A DNA stretch of 64,000 nucleotides, taken from contig NC_013720.1 of assembly GCF_000025185.1 (NCBI RefSeq), positions 3,348,001 through 3,412,000 of the forward strand, read 5' to 3'. Positions within the stretch are counted from its first letter, which is position 1; every line of letters starts with the position of its first letter. Below, one piece after another: positions 9,891-17,641 of the stretch. Made by a program: the position numbers and the translations under genes. This stretch comes from Pirellula staleyi DSM 6068. Its GTDB lineage: Bacteria > Planctomycetota > Planctomycetia > Pirellulales > Pirellulaceae. The notes beneath the pieces are model-generated. The model made no database searches, was not told the DNA's origin, and was given only the letters and a program-made list of their open reading frames with translations.

Positions 9891-10397
9891 GTGGTTGGCC
9901 GAGGCTATCACATCGCTCTTGATCGCGAAAATGCCAAACGAGTATTTGCCCAGAAGGACGACGAAAACCTTCGTCGCTTGCTGGACGAACTTAAATCGTC
10001 TCCCGAGGTGAAAAAAAGCGGGCGGCTGCTCGATTTGGGCACCACATGGGACCCGATTCATCGCTGTCTCACCGAAGGGGAACTCGATCCCACCGGTGGA
10101 GATTTTCCGCTGAACACGGCCATTCTCGGGGGCAAGAAATTGCACCAAGGGGATGACTACGCAGCGATGCTCATTCGCCCCGACATGAACATCTTCATCG
10201 CCGAAGCATTGGGCGAGGTCGATGAAATGGAGTTCCGCGCGAAGTTCTTCGCCCTGAACACCGAGTCGTTCAAGGGGCCGATTACCGACAAGGCATTCGT
10301 CGAAATCTGGTTGAATCTCCAAAAGCTCAAAGTCTTTTTTGAAGAATCGGCCGAGAATCTCGAAGCGGTGATTTTCACCGCCAGCTACCAGGGATAA
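9891..10397 (+). CDS. DUF1877 (YfbM-like) family protein
   Basis: A 168-residue cytoplasmic protein. It matches the DUF1877 pattern: an N-terminal GRGYHIAL strand and a helical segment. These are followed by LDLGTTWDPIHRCLTEG, in which the W-D-x-I-H-x-x-L-T signature is typical, then LGGKKLHQGDDY and a long C-terminal helix ending FFEESAENLEAVIFTA. The family's biochemical role is unknown. The start is GTG without a clear Shine-Dalgarno site, but it sits where the family begins. The neighbours suggest no operon. Confidence 0.78.
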   Translation: MVGRGYHIALDRENAKRVFAQKDDENLRRLLDELKSSPEVKKSGRLLDLGTTWDPIHRCLTEGELDPTGGDFPLNTAILGGKKLHQGDDYAAMLIRPDMNIFIAEALGEVDEMEFRAKFFALNTESFKGPITDKAFVEIWLNLQKLKVFFEESAENLEAVIFTASYQG

Positions 10398-10668
10398 CGC
10401 CGTTTTTCTCGTGGTTTTTGCACTGCTTGTCAGCTAGGACAGGTCCCCCTCGACCTGCATGGCCCGACGGGTAAATGCTTGACCCACTTCGGCAATCGTC
10501 CGACAATCACCGGTAGACCGACAAATCGAATCGTTCTCGCATTTCTTGGGACTGGGGTGTTTTAGCGACCGCAGTCCCATCGCTTGCTGAACTGCTTTGG
10601 CCGAGCCATCGGCCTTGACTGTTCGGCAGCGACTTCACCCACGATGGCTGGATATTTCGGCGCTCCGC

Positions 10669-11838
10669 ATGCCTCCGCAGGTAATCGACGTACAAAACTC
10701 CGACGACCCACGCGACGTAGTGCATCGAGCCGTGCAAGCGTTGGTCGAGGGGCGTGTTGTCGCGTTCCCCACCGAAACGGTGTACGTCGCTGCTGCCTCG
10801 GCTCTTAATCCTGCAGCGGTGGGGCGGTTGCTTGAACTTCGTGGCGGCTCTGCTGATATTCCCCTCTCGATTGCCCTACGCAGCACCGACGACGCACTCG
10901 ACTATGTCCCCACCATTCCCTCGCTCGGAATGCGACTTGCCCGGCGCTGCTGGCCTGGCCCGATGACCCTCGAATTGGCCGACGCTCATCCCGACAGCGT
11001 TGTGCAGCGTCTGCCACCCTCGGTAAAAAAAGTGATTTCACCTCTCGGGAATGTGCGGCTTCGTGTGCCGGCTCACGCCCTGCTCAGCGAGGTCCTCAAA
11101 CTCCTGGCCGGTCCGCTCGTGATCACAGCCGCTCGACCCGCTGGCGCTTCCGACCCGATCACGGTCGAGGATGTCGTTCAAAAAGCAGCCAACCACGTCG
11201 ATTTGGTCCTGAATCACGGCCGTTGCCGCTTTGGCCAACGTGCGAGCGTGGTCCGGGTTCTCAATTCTTCGCTCGAAATCCTGCGCCCCGGGGTGATCTC
11301 GGAGGCGAATCTTCGCCGCCTCTCGAGCTGGATGGCGGTGATGGTTTGCACCGGAAACACGTGCCGCAGCCCAATGGCTGAAGCACTGCTGAAGAAGCGT
11401 TTGGCCGACCATCTCCAAGTGCCGATCGACGCGCTCGAAGACCACGGATACATGGTGATGAGCGCCGGAGTGGCTGCTGCACCAGGTGGCCGAAGTGCCA
11501 ATGAAGCGGTGATGGTGATGCGCGAGCGTGGGCTCGACGTTTCCCAGCACGAAAGTCAGCCCCTCACCGACCGGCTCGTCCGCTTTGCCGACGTCATCAT
11601 CACCATGACACGCGGACATCGCGAAGCAATCGTACAGAACTGGCCCGAAGCTGCTTCCCGCGTGCACGTTCTATCGCGTGGACGCTCGGATGTGGCCGAC
11701 CCGATTGGTGGGCCGCTCGATCTTTACCGCCGCTGTGCCGACCAAATCGACGAATTACTCGAGCCCTGGCTCATGGATTTCGATCTTCCCGAGCCCCCTG
11801 CGGGGGAGAACCCGCCAGCCGATCCCTCCAACAACTGA
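10669..11838 (+). CDS. Fusion of a degenerate YrdC/Sua5 domain with a low-molecular-weight tyrosine phosphatase
   Basis: A two-domain protein of 389 residues. The N-terminal 200 residues follow the YrdC/TsaC fold that makes threonylcarbamoyl-AMP: VVAFPTETVY, WPGPMTLEL and VRLRVPAH are present. The conserved KxRP segment reads RGGSAD and the STSAN motif reads TAARPAG, so normal ATP and threonine binding looks compromised. The C-terminal 150 residues are a low-molecular-weight phosphatase with the CTGNTCRS P-loop (C-x5-R-S) and a downstream ADPIGGPLDLY segment carrying the general-acid Asp. The phosphatase half looks catalytically intact. The start at ATG 10669 fits the domain edge; an in-frame start at 10597 would add 24 residues. 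Confidence 0.8.
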   Translation: MPPQVIDVQNSDDPRDVVHRAVQALVEGRVVAFPTETVYVAAASALNPAAVGRLLELRGGSADIPLSIALRSTDDALDYVPTIPSLGMRLARRCWPGPMTLELADAHPDSVVQRLPPSVKKVISPLGNVRLRVPAHALLSEVLKLLAGPLVITAARPAGASDPITVEDVVQKAANHVDLVLNHGRCRFGQRASVVRVLNSSLEILRPGVISEANLRRLSSWMAVMVCTGNTCRSPMAEALLKKRLADHLQVPIDALEDHGYMVMSAGVAAAPGGRSANEAVMVMRERGLDVSQHESQPLTDRLVRFADVIITMTRGHREAIVQNWPEAASRVHVLSRGRSDVADPIGGPLDLYRRCADQIDELLEPWLMDFDLPEPPAGENPPADPSNN

Positions 11839-11969
11839 TCGCTGCTCGGTAGAATAGCAATGCGGCGTTAGTTTTCGAACTTTTCGCGCGAGCCTCGACC
11901 GGGTGATCTTGGTCGCTCTCTTTCGATCCGAAAGTGGCTCCCGCTATTTCTTTACGGCGATATCCTCTC

Positions 11970-12416
11970 ATGCGTATTTCGATTGGCAGCGATCATCGTG
12001 GTGTTAAGTTGCGAGCCGAGCTCGTCGACGCTCTCAAAGCCGCTGGCAACGAAGTGGCCGACGAAGGCACGTTCCAAACCGAAAGCATGGACTATCCGGA
12101 TGTCGCCGAGGTGGTCGCTGGCAAGGTCTCCAAGGGGGAGGCTGAGCGCGGGATTCTGATTTGCGCCACCGGTGTAGGGATGTCGATTGCCGCCAACAAA
12201 GTGGCCGGTGTCCGAGCTGCGGTGATTCAGGACGAAGCAGTCGCCAAGCTCAGCCGCCAGCACAACAACCTAAACGTTCTCTGCCTGCCGGGCGATGCAC
12301 TTTCGACCGATGCCGCCACCAGCTTGGTGAAAACCTGGCTCAGCACCGAGTTCGAAGGGGGGCGTCACGCTCGCCGACTCGAAAAGATCTCGCACCTCGA
12401 GCAGCACCAAGGCTAG
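11970..12416 (+). CDS. rpiB: Ribose 5-phosphate isomerase B
   Basis: Interconverts ribose 5-phosphate and ribulose 5-phosphate in the pentose phosphate pathway. The 148-residue protein has GSDHRG at 6-11, the active-site Cys in ICATGVGMSIAANK near residue 65, RQHNNLNVLCLPG near 97 with the catalytic His, and GGRHARRLEKI near the C terminus for phosphate binding. Length and motifs match RpiB. ATG 11970 is chosen over an upstream in-frame start at 11934 because it begins exactly at the family's first strand, MRISIGSD. A convergent terminator follows. Confidence 0.93.
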   Translation: MRISIGSDHRGVKLRAELVDALKAAGNEVADEGTFQTESMDYPDVAEVVAGKVSKGEAERGILICATGVGMSIAANKVAGVRAAVIQDEAVAKLSRQHNNLNVLCLPGDALSTDAATSLVKTWLSTEFEGGRHARRLEKISHLEQHQG

Positions 12417-12474
12417 CTCCCAGCAATTCGAGCGTCAGCAGTTCGGCGCACTCGTGCGAACTCAAGAAACGACC

Positions 12475-12510
12475 AAAGGCTGTGAAGATCGATTGATCCT
12501 CACAGCCTTT
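12475..12510 (+). terminator. Rho-independent terminator between convergent genes
   Basis: An 11-bp stem AAAGGCTGTGA/TCACAGCCTTT (12475-12485 and 12500-12510) is extended inward by GATC/GATC around a GATT loop. A T-rich stretch follows on the plus strand. It ends rpiB and may also stop transcripts arriving from the convergent lipoprotein gene at 12561. Confidence 0.8.
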
Positions 12511-12560
12511 GATTTTGTACTTCGCAGTTACTCGCAAACCCCTGAACCCCAACCCCGTGG

Positions 12561-13136
12561 TTAGAAGTTCGCTCCGGCACCAGTGTCAACGTTACCCACC
12601 ATGTGGAAGTGGTTGTGATCGATGTAGATCACTTCCTGAGCATCTTCGTCCACCAGGGTGTGAGGTACTGGCCAGCCTACGCGAGTGGTTTCGCTGTAGT
12701 AAATCGTGCATTTGTAGTGAGCATGGTGCAACTGCACAGGACCGAGCAGCGGCACAACGCGTGGGGGATCGACATAGTCGGCGATCTTCTCTTTCACGAT
12801 GCGAACGTTGTTACGCGAACGTTCGTGAAGGAAGGGGAGGCCACCTTGGATGGGATTGGCCTTCTCCCAAGCGCGAACCACTTCGTCGTCGCTGGGTGGG
12901 TCGAGAGCGACCGCTGGGCCACCAGGAAGAATCGGGCCCAGAATCGGAGCACGCTCGTAGCGCTCGTGATTCCAGAACTCATCTTCCTTCTTCTTTTGGA
13001 AGTAAGGGCTGACAGGAATGGGTATTCCAACTAGCCCCAATTCGACGCCACTTGTCATGCCAATGCATCCTGTTTGGCAGAGCGATAACGCTGCCATCAT
13101 GATGCAGACTGCTGCTAGGGCGATCCTGTGAAACAT
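12561..13136 (-). CDS. Exported hypothetical protein, probable lipoprotein
   Basis: A 191-residue protein with a hydrophobic signal segment at 4-22 ending LCQTGC; Cys24 could be lipidated, although the lipobox is imperfect. The mature part contains a run of small and proline residues, FQKKKEDEFWNHERYERAP, and an aromatic/histidine-rich end (LHHAHYKCTIYY, YIDHNHFHM) that could bind metal. I recognise no characterised family. GAGG lies 9 nt upstream of the ATG, which supports the start. The gene is probably monocistronic, convergent with rpiB. Confidence 0.72.
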   Translation of the reverse strand: MFHRIALAAVCIMMAALSLCQTGCIGMTSGVELGLVGIPIPVSPYFQKKKEDEFWNHERYERAPILGPILPGGPAVALDPPSDDEVVRAWEKANPIQGGLPFLHERSRNNVRIVKEKIADYVDPPRVVPLLGPVQLHHAHYKCTIYYSETTRVGWPVPHTLVDEDAQEVIYIDHNHFHMVGNVDTGAGANF

Positions 13137-13420
13137 GACACTGATCCTCGGTGATCGGGGCCGGCCTGGAAGCTCGACGATGCGGAGTAACTGGTGCGAA
13201 TCCCAACATTCTCGCGATGCCTGATAACCAGCCGGCGGATGCCTGCTCGTTATCCGAAACTATTTATCGTGTGAATCTGGGTGGAACTTGCGGAATTTTC
13301 CGGATGTAGCGGAAATTCCGATTCCTCACGCGAGCTTGTATCGACCTCCCACCCCGGCGAGTTGAATTAGTTTCAAGTTTTTGGGCAATTTCATGTTCCG
13401 TCGAGCTAGTTCGACCTGCA

Positions 13421-13437
13421 ATCACAAACTGCTAGCA
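13421..13437 (+). repeat. Copy of a dispersed ATCAC-AA-CTGCTAGCA element
   Basis: ATCACAAACTGCTAGCA recurs almost exactly at 21182-21197 and 21263-21280, all in intergenic DNA. At 13421 and 21182 a CCTAGTTC sequence follows within about 40 bp (near 13460 and 21202). The core TGCTAGCA is a perfect palindrome, as expected of a dimeric protein's binding site, but its function is unknown. Confidence 0.5.
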
Positions 13438-13503
13438 GCAAATCGTTAAACGGAGCCTAGTTCCACAGCTCGCGGGCACCGATGAAAGCGGGCTCAAGAA
13501 AAC

Positions 13504-13539
13504 GAAAAACCCCTGCTAGATCTGGGTTCTAGCAGGGGT
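13504..13539 (-). terminator. Rho-independent terminator of the BON-domain gene
   Basis: Read on the minus strand, an 11-bp stem ACCCCTGCTAG/CTAGCAGGGGT (plus-strand positions 13509-13519 and 13529-13539) is followed by a TTTTT run. It lies about 65 bp past the stop of the BON-domain gene. Confidence 0.88.
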
Positions 13540-13602
13540 CTGACGTTACGAACTTCGGTTTTTCAGCTGGCCACTCGTCCGCCGTGAAGCGGGCGATGTT
13601 TT

Positions 13603-14409
13603 TTAGTGGCGGCGGTCTTTGAAATCGAGGAACCACCAACCGTCGTCCCATTCCAGGGTGACTTTACGCCATCCGAGTGGAACCTGTGGATAGGGGTAGA
13701 ATGGGCCGATGTAAGGCCAAGCGGTAGGCGAGTACTGCTTGGGGTAGGTTACAGCTGCATAGTTAGGATGCGAAGCGTAGCTCGGCCAGGCATAACCAGG
13801 CATCGAGGGATGATCGTAGCGAGCGGGAGCCACGCCCATGCCGGTGCCGGCAGTGTGCATTGGCATTGGCTGGCCAGGCATGCCCATTGCTTCGCCTTGG
13901 TGCGAAACGGTCCGAGCTGGTGCAAAAGCCATCGGAACGGCCGAGCGAGTGCCAGCATAAACTGGAACTACAGCGCGAGGCTGAGCTTGAGCTGGTGCGT
14001 TGTAAACCGGCGTGGTGTTCGAAACTGGGTGAACGCCAGTTCCAACAGCCGATTCGCGGGTCATGGCTTGGCTCATCGAAGGAGCATCTTCGTAGCCACT
14101 GGCGGGTTGAACTGTCGAGGCAGCAGCACCGATCGAGAGATCGTTGACCACTTGCACGACACCAGGAATACGACGAGCCACGTCGAGGGCTCGGGCTTCC
14201 TGATCAGCCGAGGCCACGCGGCCCGACAGCCAAACGGTGCCATCTTCCACTTGCAGATCGATGCTGAAACCCTTCAGCGATCCCTGCTTTTTCTCTTCTT
14301 GCAGTTTTTGAACAACTGCTTTGGCAATCTGTTGATCGTCGCCGAAGGCCAGCGACGGTCCCAAGACCGTCATGGCCAATACGGCCAATCGAAACACGTA
14401 ACGTCGCAT
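13603..14409 (-). CDS. Secreted BON-domain protein
   Basis: A 268-residue exported protein. The signal peptide is at 1-23 (LAVLAMTVLGPSLAFG). One BON domain spans about 25-92: QQIAKAVVQKLQ, FSIDLQVEDGTVWLSGRV, ALDVARRIPGVVQVVNDL. BON domains bind membranes or form periplasmic oligomers, as in OsmY. The rest is a low-complexity Met/Pro/Ala/Tyr-rich region with many TYP-like and AWPS repeats, ending in a WRKVTLEWDDGWWFLDF strand cluster. AGGAGG lies 7 nt upstream of ATG 14409, so the longer frame beginning at 14475 is rejected. Confidence 0.82.
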   Translation of the reverse strand: MRRYVFRLAVLAMTVLGPSLAFGDDQQIAKAVVQKLQEEKKQGSLKGFSIDLQVEDGTVWLSGRVASADQEARALDVARRIPGVVQVVNDLSIGAAASTVQPASGYEDAPSMSQAMTRESAVGTGVHPVSNTTPVYNAPAQAQPRAVVPVYAGTRSAVPMAFAPARTVSHQGEAMGMPGQPMPMHTAGTGMGVAPARYDHPSMPGYAWPSYASHPNYAAVTYPKQYSPTAWPYIGPFYPYPQVPLGWRKVTLEWDDGWWFLDFKDRRH

Positions 14410-15091
14410 GGGTCCCCCTCCTGAGGTAAGAATCCGTGTCTTGTCGATTTCTCGCAGGCTATCGCGGCCAATCACCGCAGCCCGGAGTCATCGTTTCGCT
14501 TTTGGACAACTGCCACCGCGAGTGTGGCAGCCGCCACAACAATGCTTGGAACATCCCAGAAGCACTGTCGGCGGCAGTTTGTCCGCAGGAGGGAAAAACG
14601 CGATGCATCTGTCCGCCGCACCACCTGAATCAGGTCGCGTGGCAGACAGACGTCTGGATCGAACTCGCTTGCTTGCCCCCCCCGGGCGCAAACTTCTCGG
14701 GCATCATCTGCCCGCTATTAGTTGTCGGTATCCGGTCGTGCGGAAAGGTAGCTTTTTTCCGATTTTGCCGGACGCACTAGGGCCAAATTGGGCCTAAAAA
14801 CAGGGATGTACGACGTTTCTTGGTAAGCTTTAACGGTAGCGCAAACCTTGATTTCGCCCCGCAAACGCTATCGGTATGCCGCTAGCGAGTTCGAGCCGGT
14901 TCTCAAGCGACATCAGCCCGCCTGATCATCCAGTTGAAGGTGGGCGAGCTCACTGGACCGAAACTGCGCGGTAATAGAAGGCCGCCTGCTGTCGATTGGC
15001 TCACCAGGTAAACGGCAGCCGCTAGCAACGAGGAGGGAGGCGATCTCCGTGAGGAATCGCCCCCAAATCAGATACCCGACGAAGCCCGCAA
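14410..15091. other. Intergenic region, 682 bp
   Basis: This lies between two minus-strand genes. Short frames on both strands lack ribosome sites and family motifs. Two GCTAGC hexamers occur near 14881 and 15020. An inverted repeat GGCGAT/ATCGCC at about 15040-15062 follows the stop of the upstream gene, but without a T tract it is only a weak terminator candidate. I find no gene. Confidence 0.5.
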
Positions 15092-17446
15092 TTACGGCAA
15101 CAGCGCCTTGGTATCCCCCTCGTGGAAGCTTCGTACAAAACGCTTTCCTTGGTAGTCGAACCAGATCGTGTAGAAGTTCTTCGAGCGATTCCACGGGTTC
15201 TCGTTCGTGAGGCTCCATTTAATCGCTTGCGTGGGACTGGTGATGATCCGCTGTCCGGTCGCGGTGAGATCAATCCAGTTAAGCCCTCCCCCTAAGTACA
15301 TGGCGACAATCTTGAACTCTTGCCCCGCCTCTTTATAGGCGATACCTGTGTTAGGGACCGCCGGGGCCGAAATCACTTCGGTAGCGACAGCCGTTTCCGT
15401 TTGCGTCTTCCCTTCGAATTCCCACTCCACTTCGAGTGTCTTCTCGACTCCTGGTTCGGGATCGCCAAAGAAGCGATCGTCGGCATGCAGCGCCGCAAAC
15501 GGATGCTGCGCCACTTGAGCCTCGAAGTACTTCGTGACGTCGATTCTCTTAGTCGGACCGCCGTAGGTCGCCTTCTTCACAATCACCGGCGAGCCGAGCG
15601 GGTGCGATTTGCTTTCAGGCTTTCGCTCTCCATCGACGCTGGCAGTGCCGTTGAGCATCGTGAGTTTCAGTGTGTGGAATGCGACTCTCGCTTTGTGGGC
15701 GGTGAGGGCCATGTGATCGCGGCTGCGCATTTTCCGCACACCATCGATATTCTGCGAGCCAACGCCACGCCAGATCCCCAAGAGCTTGTCATCGAGGTAG
15801 ATCTCGACCGTGGAGACGTTGGAGTCGCTCTTCACTCGAGCAAAAAAACGATAGCGCCGACCATTCTCGAGTTGATTGGGGGCGACGCGAACGAGAGTGG
15901 GAGTATCGACGCCGAGTAAAGCATGTTGACCCGCTTGGGCAGAAAGGAGCAGGGCACAATAGCCGCGCGGTGTTGGAAGCACCATCGAGACGATATCGGC
16001 ACCTTGTTCACGCGTGAACTCGGTGTAGACCTCATAGTCCCCGCGGATGGTGACAGGGACATCGAGCAGTGCAGCATACGAAAGTGGTGCCAAAATGCTC
16101 CCGTCGTCGCGCCGTTCCCACTGCTGATTGAGGCAGTCGGTCTTCAGGTTGACGACCTCGAGCAATTCCTCGGGCAAATCCTTGGCTCCAGCGGCTGGTT
16201 TAATAGTTGGAGCAAACGGGTCTGCAGGCATCGCGGGGCGAGTCGTGGGGCTGGGAACGGCCGGGACCACCGGCACCACTGGAACATTGGATGCCACGGC
16301 TGGCGGTGTCACCGGGGTGGGAGTTCGTGAGGCTATATCGGAAACGACACCCGCCTTGCGAAGTTGCTCGATCCGCAATTCGGCCTTGGCAGCGGCGAGC
16401 CCTTTAAGCTTCGATTTCACTTTTGTGTACCACAACAGAGCTTGGGCACGCATCACTTCCTTGCCCACTTTGCTGGTGTCTTTTTGCGAGGCCTCCCACC
16501 ACAAATCGGCCACTTTCTCCTGCTGAATGAGATCGTCGGTGGCAGCGACTTCTGCTTGCACCGCAGCACGCAGAGGGGAATCGCTCGCTTTCAGCAAATG
16601 CTCGAAGCCGAGGCGGAAGTCCTGTTTCATCAAGAGATAGAATCGCCCCAGTTCGTCGTTTGCAACCGGATCGTCGGGAGTCGTTTCGAGTGTTTTACGA
16701 GCGACCGCGATTTTCTCGGAAGCGGCTGCAATCTCTTCGATCGCGCGAGCCCGATCGAGCAGCTGTTGTGCGGTTTCTACATCCCGTCCACGTCTGGCAT
16801 AGTCGGAGAGGCCGGTGAGCAATTTGGAGGCATCGGTATAGCGGTCTTTCAAGCACAGCGACTCTGCCAGCTTGGTTCCCTCTTGGATGGCGATTTTTTT
16901 CTGCTCAATCGGAACAGAACTTTTGAGAGCCAAGCCAATGGTGGCGATGCGAACCGCCTCGGCATCGAATTCAAACTCCGATTCCAAAACATCGATCGCC
17001 TTCATAGCGCTTGGCACATCGGCTGCATCGGCTGCCACTTCGCGGCACAAATTGAGCAGCACAAAGCGAGCGGCTGGATCGTCGCGCGTTTCGAGAGCGA
17101 CTCCCATCAAACGCGTTGCGAGTTGGGCTTTGGCGGTGGAAGTGGTGGCTTTCGAGACCTCGAAGATCGAATCGATCTCTTCGCGGCGCGAATCGCGATC
17201 CTCTTTCGATGGAATGGCCTGCTTGGAGGCAGCAGCGGGTGCAGGCTCCTGAGCCTGGCAAAGATGGGGGAAAAGGAGCAGTAAAACGTAGATTCCGAGG
17301 CTCGCCATCAAGAGTGATCGCTGTCCGCTGGATCGGGAAGAGCAACGGTTGCTTGAAGTCTCACGCGACGCTGCTGGTTGCCACGAGCAAACGCTCCGCC
17401 ATTGCAGGTTGCTGACCAAAGCCGATCCCAGTCTGATCGCTATCAT
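15092..17446 (-). CDS. Large secreted protein, paralogue of the 17642-20548 protein, one beta-sandwich repeat
   Basis: An exported 784-residue protein of unknown function. A hydrophobic segment lies at 45-64 (LLMASLGIYVLLLLFPHL). A helical, TPR-like region at about 80-365 shares EEIDSIFE, ARFVLLNL, DAEAVRIATI and RYTDASKLLTGLSD with the next gene. After a Pro/Val-rich linker, residues 425-601 form one copy of a repeat with FTRE, LENGRRYRF and RKMRSRDH motifs that resembles laminin-G/DUF1080-like sandwiches. A distinct C-terminal domain (620-784) contains KKATYGG, RIDVTKYF and FGDPEPGVEKTLEVEWEFEG. The start at 17446 has AGGGAG about 10 nt upstream; ATG 17308, nearer the signal segment, is an alternative. 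A surface or periplasmic role is inferred. Confidence 0.72.
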   Translation of the reverse strand: MIAIRLGSALVSNLQWRSVCSWQPAASRETSSNRCSSRSSGQRSLLMASLGIYVLLLLFPHLCQAQEPAPAAASKQAIPSKEDRDSRREEIDSIFEVSKATTSTAKAQLATRLMGVALETRDDPAARFVLLNLCREVAADAADVPSAMKAIDVLESEFEFDAEAVRIATIGLALKSSVPIEQKKIAIQEGTKLAESLCLKDRYTDASKLLTGLSDYARRGRDVETAQQLLDRARAIEEIAAASEKIAVARKTLETTPDDPVANDELGRFYLLMKQDFRLGFEHLLKASDSPLRAAVQAEVAATDDLIQQEKVADLWWEASQKDTSKVGKEVMRAQALLWYTKVKSKLKGLAAAKAELRIEQLRKAGVVSDIASRTPTPVTPPAVASNVPVVPVVPAVPSPTTRPAMPADPFAPTIKPAAGAKDLPEELLEVVNLKTDCLNQQWERRDDGSILAPLSYAALLDVPVTIRGDYEVYTEFTREQGADIVSMVLPTPRGYCALLLSAQAGQHALLGVDTPTLVRVAPNQLENGRRYRFFARVKSDSNVSTVEIYLDDKLLGIWRGVGSQNIDGVRKMRSRDHMALTAHKARVAFHTLKLTMLNGTASVDGERKPESKSHPLGSPVIVKKATYGGPTKRIDVTKYFEAQVAQHPFAALHADDRFFGDPEPGVEKTLEVEWEFEGKTQTETAVATEVISAPAVPNTGIAYKEAGQEFKIVAMYLGGGLNWIDLTATGQRIITSPTQAIKWSLTNENPWNRSKNFYTIWFDYQGKRFVRSFHEGDTKALLP

Positions 17447-17641
17447 GATGAGTTTGCTCCCTGGATAGTGGTGAAGAGTGCACTTGATTATGGGGTATCT
17501 CGTGACGGTCGCCTATCACGACGGGCAAAGAATTTTTGGGGGATCAGGGGGCTCATCGTGCACTCTGTCTAGCCCTGATGCCCACCCACTGGTGAACGAG
17601 AAAGTGAGGTGCATTTCCAGCAGTGGCAAGTGGCGAGGAAG

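Larger units (their letters stand above)
13137..13602. other. Intergenic region, 466 bp
   Basis: This region lies between two minus-strand genes. It holds the 5' leader of the lipoprotein gene, one copy of the TGCTAGCA element and the terminator of the BON-domain gene. I see no additional coding region. Confidence 0.6.

Noticed and set aside
13509-13539. CTGCTAG/CTAGCAG as another TGCTAGCA regulatory element
   Set aside because: The arms form a terminator stem followed by T residues, which explains the symmetry.
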